The translations under genes and the position numbers were made by a program. From assembly GCF_013368755.1 (NCBI RefSeq), contig NC_049564.1, positions 2,426,001 through 2,490,000 on the forward strand: a DNA stretch of 64,000 nt. The letters are read 5' to 3'. Below the pieces are notes generated by a model. It did not search any database and had not been told where the DNA came from. It saw nothing but the letters and a program-made list of their open reading frames with translations. Positions 10,143 to 20,790 of this stretch are shown here, piece by piece; positions within the stretch are counted from its first letter, which is position 1; every line of letters starts with the position of its first letter. Source of the DNA: Talaromyces rugulosus. Lineage: Eukaryota > Ascomycota > Eurotiomycetes > Eurotiales > Trichocomaceae.

Positions 10143-10416
10143 TGTGACGGCTGAGCCTGAGGCTATCCCCAAGGGTAGGAGCGGCCTCGTGGCCGGATGG
10201 GAGGCCTCAGGCAGGAAGGGCATCAACCCTAACCCGCGGTGCCAGATCTGGGGATAGCCTCACCCCGGGGCCATAAGGGGTCAAGCTGGTTACCTAAGCA
10301 CACAAGATAAAACCTTCCCGCAGGTCCTGGTAGTTAGATTCCTTTCCCATGCTTGTTGTTTTAGAGAATCGCACCCCTAGATAGGAATCGAATATCTTTG
10401 GAAAAGGCACGTCACA
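10143..10416 (+). repeat. 3' LTR of the truncated gypsy element
   Basis: Begins TGTGACGGCTGAGCC and ends GGCACGTCACA, with matching inverted termini TGTGACG/CGTCACA. About 274 bp. The same sequence occurs reversed at 13973-14266, confirming both ends. Confidence 0.85.
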
Positions 10417-10558
10417 CTGGGGTGAGGCTATTCCCAGATCTGGCACCGCGGGTTAGGGTTGATGCCCTTCCTGCCTGAGGCCGCTTTCTGCCTGAGGCTT
10501 CCACCCGAGGTAGCTCCTACCCTTGGGGATAGCCTCAGCCTCAGCCCCAGCCGTCACA
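10417..10558 (-). repeat. Partial inverted copy of the same LTR, abutting the 3' LTR
   Basis: Reverse-orientation LTR sequence from TGGGGTGAGGCTATTCC to CCGTCACA, missing the roughly 150 bp on the other side. Together with 10143-10280 it forms an imperfect palindrome with arms of about 130 bp separated by the U5-side of the first LTR. Confidence 0.8.
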
Positions 10559-11331
10559 AAATTAGATCTATATTATAATTAATAGATCTATATTATCTTT
10601 CTAATATATTACTTATTTAGATAGTATATTATTCTTAAAAATATTAATAATAGTTAAGATTTTCTATTTATCTAAATCTATTTAATTATAGTATTAGTAA
10701 TTTTGTAGTGGAGAGAGACTAGAGTCGCCCGATCATCTGTTGGAGATGGCAAAATGAACCGCTTCTCCCTGTGTTTCGACGCAACCATTGAGTCTGGTGA
10801 GCTACGGGCTCTTGAAAAGTATATGGACAGAAATTGAAAATTTCATGGTATGATGCTTAAAATAAACTTTGAAATCTGACAAAAGTGATTAAGTTGTAGT
10901 GTTATCGACGGCATTGAAAGCATAGCAACAAGACCGTTCATATCGACACCTAGAGAGAATGAACACATAACTAGCCCTGTTTCCGAATTTCATATTTGTA
11001 GCAATCCTATACTATTTTGTATAGAGACGAGAGCGCCGTAGAATCCCCTTGCCCCTTCTGTGGCCATACGTTCAGCTCGCCTGTGTAGCCGTAAACCGTT
11101 CCGATACCGTGGTGTGTGGTGGTCACGGAAGTCATCTGGAAGTACTTTGAACGGATTCTAAAATAGATCTACCACCGTATTCGAATCGGGTTGGGCCATG
11201 ATGATGAAATCATCAATATGGTGGATATGGATGCAAAACTCCCAAGATCCATCATTGAGTTCAACTCTGCTCACAAGATGTGAAAAACGGAATATTTTTT
11301 CAACATCTGCGGCTCAAGGTGTGACACACCG
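10559..11331. other. AT-rich stretch without a recognised gene
   Basis: The first 150 bases are almost pure A/T with short repeats (AGATCTATATTAT-like), as expected of repeat-induced mutation or an old repeat. The rest is mixed sequence with only short frames. Confidence 0.5.
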
Positions 11332-11956
11332 CTATACTGTCTTTGATTCACATGCGGGTTCCTTAGAGGAACGATGCTCAGGTCTCATCCAGGGGTACGA
11401 GACCTTACACCATTCAACAACGCCATGATGGGGCAACCGATATCCATACGGATCGCGCCGGACAGTTGTAATCTCTCCATTTTTGTGCTGTTCCCGCACC
11501 GGAGGGCATCCCTTGGATTTCATAAACCGGGATAAATTGCTTGAGATTCCGGTCACAGTGCGATATTTGCGGGAGGGAAACTGCCGACGATAGGCATCGA
11601 TACATTTGCTCCAATCCATACCAAGATCAACGCGATGGTACCAGATAAAGTGCATCTCGTCCTCATTGTAATTAGGGCCGCGTTGGCTATGTCCTCTAGC
11701 AGTTGATTTACTTCGAGCACTGTCAAAGTTGTTGTAACGACGGTCCGTAGAGCCCTTGTTCAAGCTTTATGTACGAATCCCCAAGTCAGCTAATAAACTA
11801 GATAATGAGATTTCTCTAAGAGGGAATCTATTCTCTCGAGGTCATGGGATTAACATACCAAAGTGAAGTATAAAGATTTGCTGGCAGAACATCCAGCTGT
11901 GTCTTTGGTGCCGGGTTCAGCAGTGCGCCGATGGACATTTTTTTGGCAGTCGACAT
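11332..11956 (-). CDS. Small Myb/SANT-like DNA-binding protein, 176 aa
   Basis: Exon 1 is 11956-11859 and starts MSTAKKMSIGALLNPAPK; exon 2 is 11764-11332; the 94-bp intron has GTATGT and ..ATAAAG ends with GCTGAC as branch-like site, and phase is kept across the join. The central segment NYNEDEMHFIWYHRVDLGMD followed by WSKCIDAYRRQFPSR and a later KGCPPVREQ resembles the Myb/SANT-like domain common in small fungal proteins (Trp/acidic start, ..FI.YHRVDL....W....F...FP..R). It would act as a nuclear DNA- or histone-binding factor. The first aromatic of the motif is changed, so the call is at the family-resemblance level. Start chosen because the exon 2 frame lacks an ATG before the domain. 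Confidence 0.55.
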
Positions 11957-13087
11957 GGTGTTTGGATATGAGAGCAATTATGAGAGTCTTTTGGAGAAGT
12001 TATGGCTTCCTGGGTGAGGAGAGGGCCCTTTTCGACATCAAGGCTGACGGGGAAAGAAGGGTTGAAGAAGCCCATTGGGTTGACCGAGATAAGCACCTGG
12101 CGAAAGTTAATTATAGAAAAGCAATTCGCAGTTACTACTCAGGGAATCTACTTTTATGCAATCTATTTGCATTAGCTGCACCGGCTAGACGGAAGCCGAG
12201 ACCCCTATTTCACTGAATATCACTACATGTACTTGTTGAATTACTCTGGCACGAGGTCTAGAACATCTGATCGACATCGCAAGGGTAGTCCAGCGTTTTA
12301 CGGCCACGGCTGAACCAATGCCAGCGATTGCATTGACAATGTTGTAGACGCGACGGGCTAGATCGCCCGATCATCAGGAGACACAGCAGAGAGTGGTAAT
12401 TAAGCTTTACAATAGAAACAGGACAGAGGGGCATGCTCTCTTCTATACTGGTGCGTCTATACCCTGATGGACTGGTTCGCATTAATCGAAGTGCATGGAG
12501 TTTGCTTCTCAAAGTTGGGGACCATATGGATGATAAAAGTGCGCCTTTTTTGGGGTAAGGCTGGTGGGGCAGATTATATGTTTGGTCCCACATTTGTGAT
12601 TGAGATTGAACCGACCAGTAAATTTACCAGTGCATCATGCTATTTGTTATTGGACATGTTTCACCGTCAATGCGCGATATTATTTTAGCAATGGAAGGTA
12701 CATGCGATGCTGTCCCGAGTCCTATTCAGCCCCCACACAGGGGTAAACATGATAGCAAATATTACAGGCTAGCATATGTAAGCCAATCTCTAGGTGTAAA
12801 GTTGATGGAAAAAGAAACTCGCATATTACTAGTTCATGACAAGAGTTTTCCTTGTTGCCGCTGCACCATTTTGACATCTAGACCGTTGTTTGGTTCTGAA
12901 GCGAGTACTCTAACCAGAATCAGTCAGCTCGTGCGACTTGCACTTGTGACGGATATTATTATCTTATTTCAGTTGCGTTGGTTAATTCTGCAAAATAGGG
13001 GTTCGTATTTTACATTTAAAAGGCCCAACCACAGTAGGTGATATATCTTTCGTTCATCGACTTCAATATTCCAAGGCAGTCTTGTCA
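11957..13087. other. No gene supported
   Basis: Several short open frames on both strands (for example 12637-13041) but none with a recognisable domain, splice structure or continuing phase. May contain old cargo remnants. Confidence 0.45.
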
Positions 13088-13678
13088 ATGATAAATTATC
13101 CAGTTACAAACAGCCCGACTGTCTATCCGGAAATGCCTGATACCAGTTATGTGCCATCTCCACACCCCGAGATCGATCCAGTTCTGTTGCAGAATGGCAT
13201 GAGCCAACCGAACTCCACGAACTATGACAATTCAGCAGCACAGAAGACCGTTCACCCGATTGTATCGACCAGTTCATCTCAGCCAAGTTACAGTCAAAGC
13301 TTTCCTCAGCAATGTGTCCCACTTATGCCGGCTCAGGATGAGCGGTACATAGGTCTTCCATGTCTACTATGTTTTTTGAAGGGAACCGGGGAAGTAAGGA
13401 AAGAAACCCTGCTCAGAAAGTTCAATGCTAATACTTTCTAGGAATGTGATGATGGAAACCCTTGTATTCCTTGCAAAAAGTTCCAGTTTCCGTACTGCTC
13501 ACTTCAGTTTCCCGATATGCTTCACAACGTTTTATCGAAAAGCGAGATATCGTTCAGATCAGGGTGTCATTCCCACCTCAAAATGGTGTACGGAAAACTT
13601 CATGTTGCAGGTAAAAGAATTGATTATCTATTTGATATTCTTTTCAATGAGAAATACCAGCATGCCACAAAAAAGTGA
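13088..13678 (+). CDS. Small protein with variant Zn2Cys6-like cysteine cluster, 182 residues
   Basis: Exons 13088-13393 and 13442-13678, intron 48 bp (GTAAGG..CTAATACTTTCTAG). Splicing joins CLLCFLKGTGE to ECDDGNPCIPCKKF, creating a six-cysteine array C-x2-C-x8-C-x6-C-x2-C and a further Cys in PYCSL, close to the fungal Zn-cluster spacing but with the usual basic residues after the second Cys missing. The N-terminal 90 residues are Ser/Pro/Gln rich (STSSSQPSYSQSFPQQ), as in many fungal regulators. There is a continuous frame to the stop at 13678. Likely a nuclear regulator; DNA binding is doubtful without the basic residues. It sits next to the Myb-like gene with opposite strand and about 1.1 kb between starts. 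Confidence 0.5.
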
Positions 13679-13972
13679 GCTTGGGTACTTGGGTCGGGAA
13701 TGAGAAATGTGGAATGGATGTATAGTCATTCATGGGGTTATTTCAAGGGAATATGAGGCTTATTCCAAATACGATGTATTAATTTGTCTAATATATCATT
13801 GCTGCAGTGTCCATAGTCAATTTTCACTCGGTATAAAAGATGTCAACGAAGGAAGCAATCGAGTGTCCAGTATAACTGTTTTACAAATTCGAATGTGAAA
13901 GGATCAGTTCTCCTACCGCACGTCAGCTCAACCGTTGAGAATTAACAAGGACATGATAGACAAACATAGACC

Positions 13973-14266
13973 TGTGACGTGCCTTTTCCAAAGATATTGA
14001 TTTCTATCTAGTAGTGCGGTTCTCTAAAACAAAGCATGGGGAAGGAATCTAACTACCAGGGCCTGCAGGAAGGTTTTACCTTGTGTGCTTAGGTAACCAG
14101 CTTGACTCCTTATGGCCCCGGGGTGAGGCTATTCCCAGATCTGGCACCGCGGGTTAGGGTTGATGCCCTTCCTGCCTGAGGCCGCTTTCTGCCTGAGGCT
14201 CCCACCCGGCACCGAGGCAGCTCCTGCCCTTTGGGGATAGCCTCAGCCTCAGCCCCAGCCGTCACA
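13973..14266 (-). repeat. Solo LTR of the gypsy family, reverse orientation
   Basis: Full-length reversed LTR running from TGTGACGTGCC to CCGTCACA, matching the LTR at 10143-10416 in reverse complement. No internal retroelement sequence flanks it. The adjacent five bases (AGACC left, CCGAG right) do not form an obvious target-site duplication. Confidence 0.85.
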
Positions 14267-15123
14267 CCGAGCCCCAAGCCCTTGTTTTTCACCAACCTAC
14301 AAAATTAGTGACTTTATATAGTAGTTCCAATACTAGTTATTTTCCTAGAGCTTTACTTGGGTTCTACACTCGATATGTCGAGCTGATCACCATCATAATA
14401 GGGTGTCATGTCCAGTACGTCTTCCCCCGATGTCCGATACCAATCACCCGCGCAAGAGGGTTGTGCAGTCAGCTACAGGTGACTATCGTAACATCCAAGG
14501 AGGAGCACGAGCGGAACCGCAGGCAATGTCTACAAGCCTCCAACTAAGCGACCCGTAGGCACTAGATCAGCTCAGTCAAGCTCCAGTCATCGATCCACGC
14601 ACACACCTCCTGTATATGACAGTCTCTTCTGGGATCAGCAAGCTCTTGCGTCTGTCACTTCCGGAGTTTGGTCTTGAATTAGGGTCTCTGCTCCGCAGGG
14701 AGGTGATCTTTGCAACAACAAACAAGTTCTTTCAATCTCGATTTTGATGGGGATACTTGTACCCTTTCTCACAGGAGGTTGGCAATTTTGTCGATTCTCC
14801 CTTTTTCATAGATTCGCCTGCCGCGACCAAACGCCTCTAACGTTAATCAAGACTCGAAAAACCGGTGGTGGCGAGAAGGGGGCCCCGAAGGAGGAAATTG
14901 ACAAAATCTAGGATGACACTGACATCAGCAACCTCGCATTTTAGATCATCCGTATAGTTCAGCGGCAGCGAGCCGCGTGGATAGCGAGGCAAAAGGACAC
15001 CTCGGGGCGAACCATACGAAGAAAGACCGATCTCATTACAGCTGAGGGAGTTGACAAAACTCCCTTCAAGTCCATTTCGAAAGAGCTCAATGATGTGGAA
15101 GGAGGGGGTTCAGAAAACTCCAT
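14267..15123. other. No gene supported
   Basis: Mixed-composition sequence with short frames only. The right part (14900-15100) has coding-like stretches interrupted by stops, probably a decayed gene. Confidence 0.4.
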
Positions 15124-15900
15124 TCAGCATATTGAGTTTGTGAACTGTATGCAGAAAGTGCCGTCGCGGGGACAAAAGAAGGGAATGCCGACATTTACGA
15201 CTACAGTCGTATTGATATTGACATATTTTTTTGGAATTTTCCCTATCAGGGTATTTATGGCCTCCTCAAGCTGCTGTTTAGTGAAGACCCGCGGGTAGAT
15301 TCCTTTAGATTCACGTCGAAAAAGCCCTTTACGGTCGAAACAGGTGCGAGAGAGCGCCGGAAGGGATTGCTCTTCGCGCGAAAGAGCACTATCGAGCGGG
15401 TTTACCAGGATATGACCTCCGCTGTGGACATACCCCATCAAACAACACAGAAACAGGGTGGATGAAATACACGGGCTTGTTCTTCCAGAAGGGGTTATCA
15501 TCATGGGAACCAGTATACGAGTACCGCCTTCCAAGTCTTTTCACTATAAAATCGGGTTTTAAATTCAAGTAGACTTCATTCTTGAGATAGAGGACTACTT
15601 TAATACCCCACTCTACTCCATGAAATTGCAATATTTTTTCATAACGCCCATCATATTTTTCCCGTGCGGATGGTATTCACATCCAAACTTTTATTTGAGT
15701 AATAACGTATTTTTTTGGAGTTTATCTTCAGCGACTTGTTTCAAGACCTTAATAGCTAAATGAGGATTTTCGGTAAGAACGGATTTTGCCTTGTCTTGCG
15801 CTAAGAAATATTGGATATGAGTTGTATCAGCTCTCGTGAGGAGGAGTGGAGCACCGTATCTCCACAGCAAATTCCGCGAAGTTCTTTAACGTCCAGTTTG
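15124..15900 (-). pseudogene. Frameshifted remnant of an unrecognised gene
   Basis: Reading on the minus strand: a coding-like piece TRADTTHIQYFLAQDKAK near 15850-15750, then KKYDGRYEKILQFHGVEWGI and KNKPVYFIHPVSVLFDG near 15660-15430, then in another frame GYVHSGGHILVNPLDSALS, RTCFDRKGLFRRESKG and FTKQQLEEAINTLIG down to about 15230. The change of frame at about 15425 fits a single-base indel, and the first part is separated by stops. Each piece has strong coding character, yet I do not recognise the family. A broken cargo gene downstream of the captain. Confidence 0.4.
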
Positions 15901-16971
15901 AACTTATCCAATCGATTATCCTAGTTGTTGCAAGCTATTGGCGCAAATATCAGCGGACAAAAACGACTCCCTAACTGCTTGCAGGGAACTCCCCAAGTGT
16001 GGATCGCAATTTACTCAGACGAGCATGGCATTGATATTGGCAACAAGGATGTGAACACTTTGATACTTTCAATAAAACAGTCAATGTGCCGTATGATCGC
16101 CATAGAGTTGATAAATACCATTGAACCCCAGAAACAGACCAGACCCTTACAAATTAGGCAAGGAAAGAAAGATAGCCCACTGATGTTCTATGTATAGAAC
16201 TAACTCACGTTCACAAAAAATATATGTTCAACTCCTATTTAAAGGCCTATTCACTTATAGGTTCAGATTAAATTAAATTATTTCTTCATTTCAAACAAGA
16301 TCTTAATCTCCCTAATATCAACATAGAAATACTCCAAAAAGCTGCCAAAAATCTATCCCCAGTAAAATTACAACTACTTAATGATATTTTCCTTATCAAA
16401 ATAATACAAAAAAGACAATGCGCTGAAATAATAGATTAACCCTTAAAACTCAAAATCATTAGTGCTAATCCAACTAAAATCCAACTACCTTTAATGAAAG
16501 TAAAGGAACATCAAAATATCTAAAGGAGAGGATAGAAGATCCTGTATTACAGCTAAGTTCTTACAACAAATGCGGAAGTGATTCATTTCACTTAACCAGG
16601 ATCAATGCTGCTTGTCGAAATTCGATAGAAGTTAGGAATTCATAGAGAAGGTCAAAGGAACTGAACAACTCAACAGTTATTCCGATTAATGATTCTGACA
16701 CCCCCTCATGATTTATGACTTGAAGAGCCTAGATCAAAAGCTATAATCTACGTTATTTTACTAACTAATAATAGAGTTATGTCGGTAAGCCTTTTCCTTG
16801 CAACCGACAACGAGCAACGTGCTCAATATCGAGAGGAGCATGATGTGCGGTATCGTAAAAAGGAAGAATTCCAGTCTTTTGGTAATTCTTTCCAATCCCA
16901 CAGTCCGTCCCGCCCTGGTTGAATGAATATTCTCTCTCGGGGTAAACGACCCTGGCGCGGTGCCACCGGCT
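15901..16971. other. AT-rich gap downstream of the captain gene
   Basis: Largely A/T-rich (16200-16560 especially), with no open frame of coding character. The captain's last exon ends at 16972, where GC content rises sharply. Confidence 0.5.
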
Positions 16972-19900
16972 TTAATCTGAAGGGTTGAGGAGTCGGCCCA
17001 TCTCTGCGGTTTCCTCCAGGATCCGACGAGCCTCTTCCTCGTCGACCAACAAATCTTCCTGCACGAGCAGAGAGAGCAGCTCAGGGAGGAGAGCCACCTG
17101 CGCCACGATCAAAGGGCTTATACCTGTCCCCAAGCGGGCTGCCGCGGCACTGTCGCTTATCGTCTTTCGGAACCGGCTCATAACGTGATCCAACCTAGGG
17201 AGTCAGTATCCACCGCTGTTCAAGTGATCAAAACATACAGTAATTCCACGCCACGGGGGCCATAATAGCCAGCATGGCTAAGACGGCATTGGGCAGTCAA
17301 TTGCCATGCCTCTTGCGGGGTCTCGCGCTCCGTCGCGTCCGCAAACCGTGCGAGGTTCCCAGACTCCAGGATCTGATAGACCTGGAAATGGAACCGTGCC
17401 AGTCGAGCGTCCAGATCCTTCCAATCAATAATGGGTAAGCCTTTTGCAAGCCATTCGCGTTGCGCCGCGGTTCGACGATGAGCAGCGCACGATTCGAGCT
17501 GTTTCCGCACCGGGGCTGCCGCTACATCAAACTCAAGAGCTTTCCAGAAGCCCGCGTCAACAGCATCACCACAGACAGGACACCGCACGTCCTGATCTTG
17601 GGTTCGGAAAGACACGTTGTGAGGGGAAGGAGGGTCGACCGACGACCGGCAGGCAGTCTCTGCGGGAGTCGAAGGCACCGGCTTAGCTATAGAAACATTC
17701 AACGTGCGTCGTTTGTGAGGACGGCCTGGTTTCCTCGGGCCAGCCGTCGTTGTGTCGGAGAACGACTCCGGGGTCGATACCGAGAACTTGCGTTTCCGGC
17801 CTTTCCCCGTTAGACGGGCCGGTCCCTCGTCCGCCAGGCCCGCAGCACGCGTCCGTCGTCCGGTCATGAGATGGCAGTGTGTATCCTGCAGATGACATCG
17901 GAGATCCAGAACGGAGGTGAACGTGGAGGAGGCGCAGTGCCAGGTCTCGTGCGCCGGGCATCGGATGCACGCGCTCGCCTGATACTCTACCAGGTGCGCC
18001 TCGATATGGCTGCTGAAGTCCTTCTGGTCCCAGAACTGCCGCAATCGCGTGGCGGCCGACTTCGTCGTGTCGAGACGGCACCAGGGGCAGGTTCCTGGGA
18101 CAGCGAGGCTCTTTTCGAAGATCAAGAGACCCCACTGGACCGGCCAGTCGTCGGCGTCGAGATGCCCCTGGCAGTGCTCCTCCCAGTCGGCCTCGGCGGT
18201 GAACCACCGGGCACAGCCGAGCCAGCAGAACTGGGCGAAGCCGTGTCGCCGCTGCCGGTCTTTCCGACCACAGCCAAAGACGTGCCTCCAGCGCTCACGC
18301 GTTGACATCCTACGCTCGCTCGTCAGTCAGTCACCGTGCTTGCTCTCTGCCAGGTTGTCTACTCACTTTTCCAACGGCTTAGCACACGCTGTGACAGGGC
18401 AGCAGTTGCCGCGTGCCTCCAGACCGGGAATGTCGACCACCGGGGTCCTCCGCCTCGCCAGTGCCTCCATATCCTGCCACGCCGTCCGCGCCTCGGGCGT
18501 CCGAGGAGCGACCTCGAGGAACAACGAAGACGACAGTCGTCGCCGCTCGGGAACGAGGTGGCTGCTGCGGTCAAAGACGGTCCAATGATGATCGGCCGAT
18601 GCGCCTTCTAGCTCCCGGCCCGGGACGGCGTCAAGCAGGGAAGCCTGCCATGTCTTCAGGGTGGTTATCACGAGTTGGTGGCGTTTCCGGTACATGTTCT
18701 GACGGCGTGTTTTGTACTCCGAGCACTGGGTCCAAGGCGCCGTCTTCCTGATGAGCTCGCCCAGCGCGGCAAGCTCGTTGTCGATGGCCAACGCTTCCGG
18801 CGAGTATGCCAGGTCAAACTGCAATTTGGCCGGCAGGGCCTGCCACAGTCGCGGATGCCGCGGCAGCGACCAGCCGCGGAAGATATCCAGGTGGTCGGTG
18901 CGGCGAGTCAGGTTCTCGAAGATATTTTGAACCCCGTCCACGGTGCTGGTCGGGGAGGCATAACTCTCGAAGAACGTCCGTGGATTGGTGTGTGCCGCAA
19001 ACGTCATCCGTTCATCGACGGAATAGCCGTGCTCTGAGAGCCCCCATCAGTCGCCGTCATACACAGGGCGCCGAGGCAGGGGGGGAGAACAACTTACGGT
19101 CCGCCTTGACCAGCGCCTCCGCCCGGATATCATGGCCGGTGAAGTGCCTCGGATAGCCGGCACGAGAGCACAGTTTCTTGAGCTCGGTGAAGAGCCAGTC
19201 GGCCGTCAGGATCTCTCCGGTTGGGCCGCCCCGCGACATCTTCTCGAAAAACGGTCGATTGGGCTCCGTCAGCGCCAGCTGGTAGGGGAGGCCCTCGTTC
19301 GGACGCAGTGCGAAGATCTCGTCCACGGAGGTGAAGTCCCGGAATGCGTCCTGAGCCAGAGCGATGATGACCAGGTCCATCACCGGGTTGAGGTAGAGGG
19401 GCATCTCGCCAATATCTTCATAGACCGCGCAGCGCGGGCTGCGGTTGGGAGGCAACGGCGTCAGCAGTCACGCAGAGCTAGGTGTGGAGAAGCACCGGTT
19501 CACTTACTGTCTGTGTTTCTGCCTGGTCTGGCCCTTGGGATCCCGCTTCGCTCGAGAGAAAATCTCAGGCCGCCCTTTCCCGTTCTGGGCCACCAGGAAC
19601 AAGATATCCTACGGGAGCGTCTTGCGGTCAGTCTCGGTTCGACGGTATCCTCGTCTTCCACATTCTTCACTCACCGCGCGGTACATGCCCCGCCCCGAGG
19701 CTCTCCGTGAATTCGATTCCACGTACTCCCCGATCCGTCCCGATGAGAACATGAGGAGCTTGAGCAACGCTGACAGGTAGTGCCGGTAGATTGGATACTC
19801 AAACTCGTACCAGTCCTTCCCCCACAGCTGCGACAGCAGGACCTTGAAATGCTCTGTGGTTAGATATTTCCGTTGGCGGCGAGTTGTCCTGAGCGGCACT

Positions 19901-20445
19901 TTGTCGACCAGGATGTCCTGGATATACTGGTCGAGATCCAGTCAGCACGGTACGCGAGACATGCAGGGATTCCTTGCCCGCCTCCCGGACAGGACAGTTT
20001 GCCTACGTTCAAGATCGATTTGGTCATCCCTGCCTGGAGCCGCGTGTGTTTCTCGCGTAGATACATGGCCGAGGTGTCCTTCCAGGCCAGCATCACGGAG
20101 CCGACCGAGGGGTCATCATCCTCTGGGCATTGCGGTTGGATCCCCTTCGCGACCCATTCAATATAATGTTTGGCCGTCTGGTGGTCGTTCAGATCTTCGA
20201 CCTTGGTGCCAGGATGGGTCCGGCAGTAGCTGCAGATCGAGTACAGTGTCAGAGGCCATGTTTTCAGCACCACACCATCCAACAACTCACGTCAACCACT
20301 CCTCCCACTGTCTTTTATACCGGCGAGCCGTCCCCTCCTCTGGCTTGCGGTGCGCCGGATCGCTACTGATCGCGGTCTTGTCATCGTTAAACGCCCTCGC
20401 AGTCCGACGTTTCTGTCGTTCTTCTTCGGTCAGCTTTCTCCCCAT
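16972..20445 (-). CDS. Starship captain: DUF3435 tyrosine recombinase with C-terminal zinc fingers, 1010 aa
   Basis: Eight exons on the minus strand: 20445-20291, 20229-20007, 19926-19675, 19608-19508, 19438-19098, 19033-18367, 18309-17239, 17194-16972; introns 44-80 bp, all GT..AG, all phases consistent. The N-terminus (EEERQKRRTARAFNDD, YKRQWEEWLTYCRTHP) and core (YLTTEHFKVLLSQLW) match DUF3435 captains. Tyrosine recombinase residues: Arg in SSGRIGEY (about 190), His and Arg in GHDIR (about 346/349), His in AAHTNP (about 372), Tyr nucleophile in TFFESYASP (about 382). The C-terminal part has Cys/His clusters (CPWCRLD, CIRCPAHETWHC, CHLQDTH, RCPVCGDA) as usual for captains. Captains catalyse Starship excision and insertion. 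No internal stop remains after splicing, so the gene could be active. It is GC-rich compared with the cargo beside it. GTATGC-type donors and short introns fit the host gene structure. Confidence 0.88.
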
Positions 20446-20790
20446 TCTCGATAGACAGGAGCTGTATAAATCAATGAATATAATCTAAATCAAGTGAAAT
20501 AAGCTGAGTCGGGTTTCAAGAAGAAGAACCGAGACCTGGATTCTCCCCCTTCGCGCGAGCCTTTTATCCTCGTTCTCCCGTCGGCCGCCACGGTCCCAGG
20601 GACGCCAGCGTGCCACCCTCCATCGCGTAAAGTTGTCGATTCCTGCGTTTCAGCAGTTGCGTTGAAGAGCGACTGATCGGGCGGACAGGGGAGCGGCGGG
20701 TGAGGATGGGGAGCGGCGGGGTGAGGCATAGGGCGGCGAGCCGCACGCGCTAATCCGGAAAATGTCGACCCCCGATCTCTCTTGAACTAC
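20446..20790. other. Captain-side terminal region of the Starship
   Basis: GC-rich leader upstream of the captain start, with a TATA-like TATAAATC at 20471 region and two copies of a GGGGAGCGGCGGG unit near 20690 and 20710. At about 20765-20800 composition changes to AT-rich host-like sequence. In captain orientation the change is flanked by TTACATATGTAG (20787-20798), a TTAC-type sequence of the kind used as Starship targets, though it lacks the A expected eight bases after TTAC. Exact edge unproven. Confidence 0.4.
20688..20726 (+). repeat. Two-copy GC-rich direct repeat near the element end
   Basis: GGGGAGCGGCGGG followed by (G)TGAGG occurs twice in tandem. Such short subterminal repeats are frequent near ends of large transposons and could be recombinase-binding sites; this is inference. 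Confidence 0.5.

Larger units (their letters stand above)
9152..10416 (+). mobile_element. 5'-truncated Ty3/gypsy chromovirus with 3' LTR
   Basis: The 3' part of a pol gene (integrase C-terminal part and chromodomain) is followed by a purine-rich tract (AAGGGGGGGGTGA at about 10130) and an LTR that starts TGTGACGG at 10143 and ends CGTCACA at 10416. The gag, protease, reverse transcriptase and RNase H regions and the 5' LTR are missing. The junction with the kinase fragment is near 9152-9200. The element cannot be autonomous. Confidence 0.8.
1..20790 (-). mobile_element. Captain-proximal part of a Starship giant mobile element (left end outside the window)
   Basis: The segment is defined by the DUF3435 tyrosine recombinase at 16972-20445. 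In Starships the captain is the first gene at the 5' end and is transcribed into the element; here it reads leftwards, so the element should extend from about 20.79 kb to the left and past position 1. Supporting context: an intact DUF3723 gene, a family repeatedly found as Starship cargo; nested retrotransposon and LTR pieces; AT-rich gene-poor stretches; and conserved housekeeping genes starting immediately to the right at 21.4 kb. The exact right edge is inferred from a change in base composition, not from a confirmed direct repeat. The other end and the target-site duplication are not in the window. Alternative: a decayed element in which only this end survives, with cargo already rearranged. 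Confidence 0.7.

Noticed and set aside
10220..10240. CCCTAACCC-like run in the LTR
   Set aside because: It is part of the LTR sequence repeated at 14140-14160, not a telomere remnant.
12637..13041. 134-codon plus-strand open frame
   Set aside because: No recognised domain, no supporting splice structure, and composition only weakly coding-like.
17444..20166. Numerous plus-strand open frames opposite the captain gene
   Set aside because: They are shadows of GC-rich exons; the minus-strand frames carry all conserved motifs and splice signals.
1..20790. Secondary metabolite or metal-resistance cargo cluster
   Set aside because: No polyketide synthase, peptide synthetase, transporter or resistance gene is present in the visible cargo.
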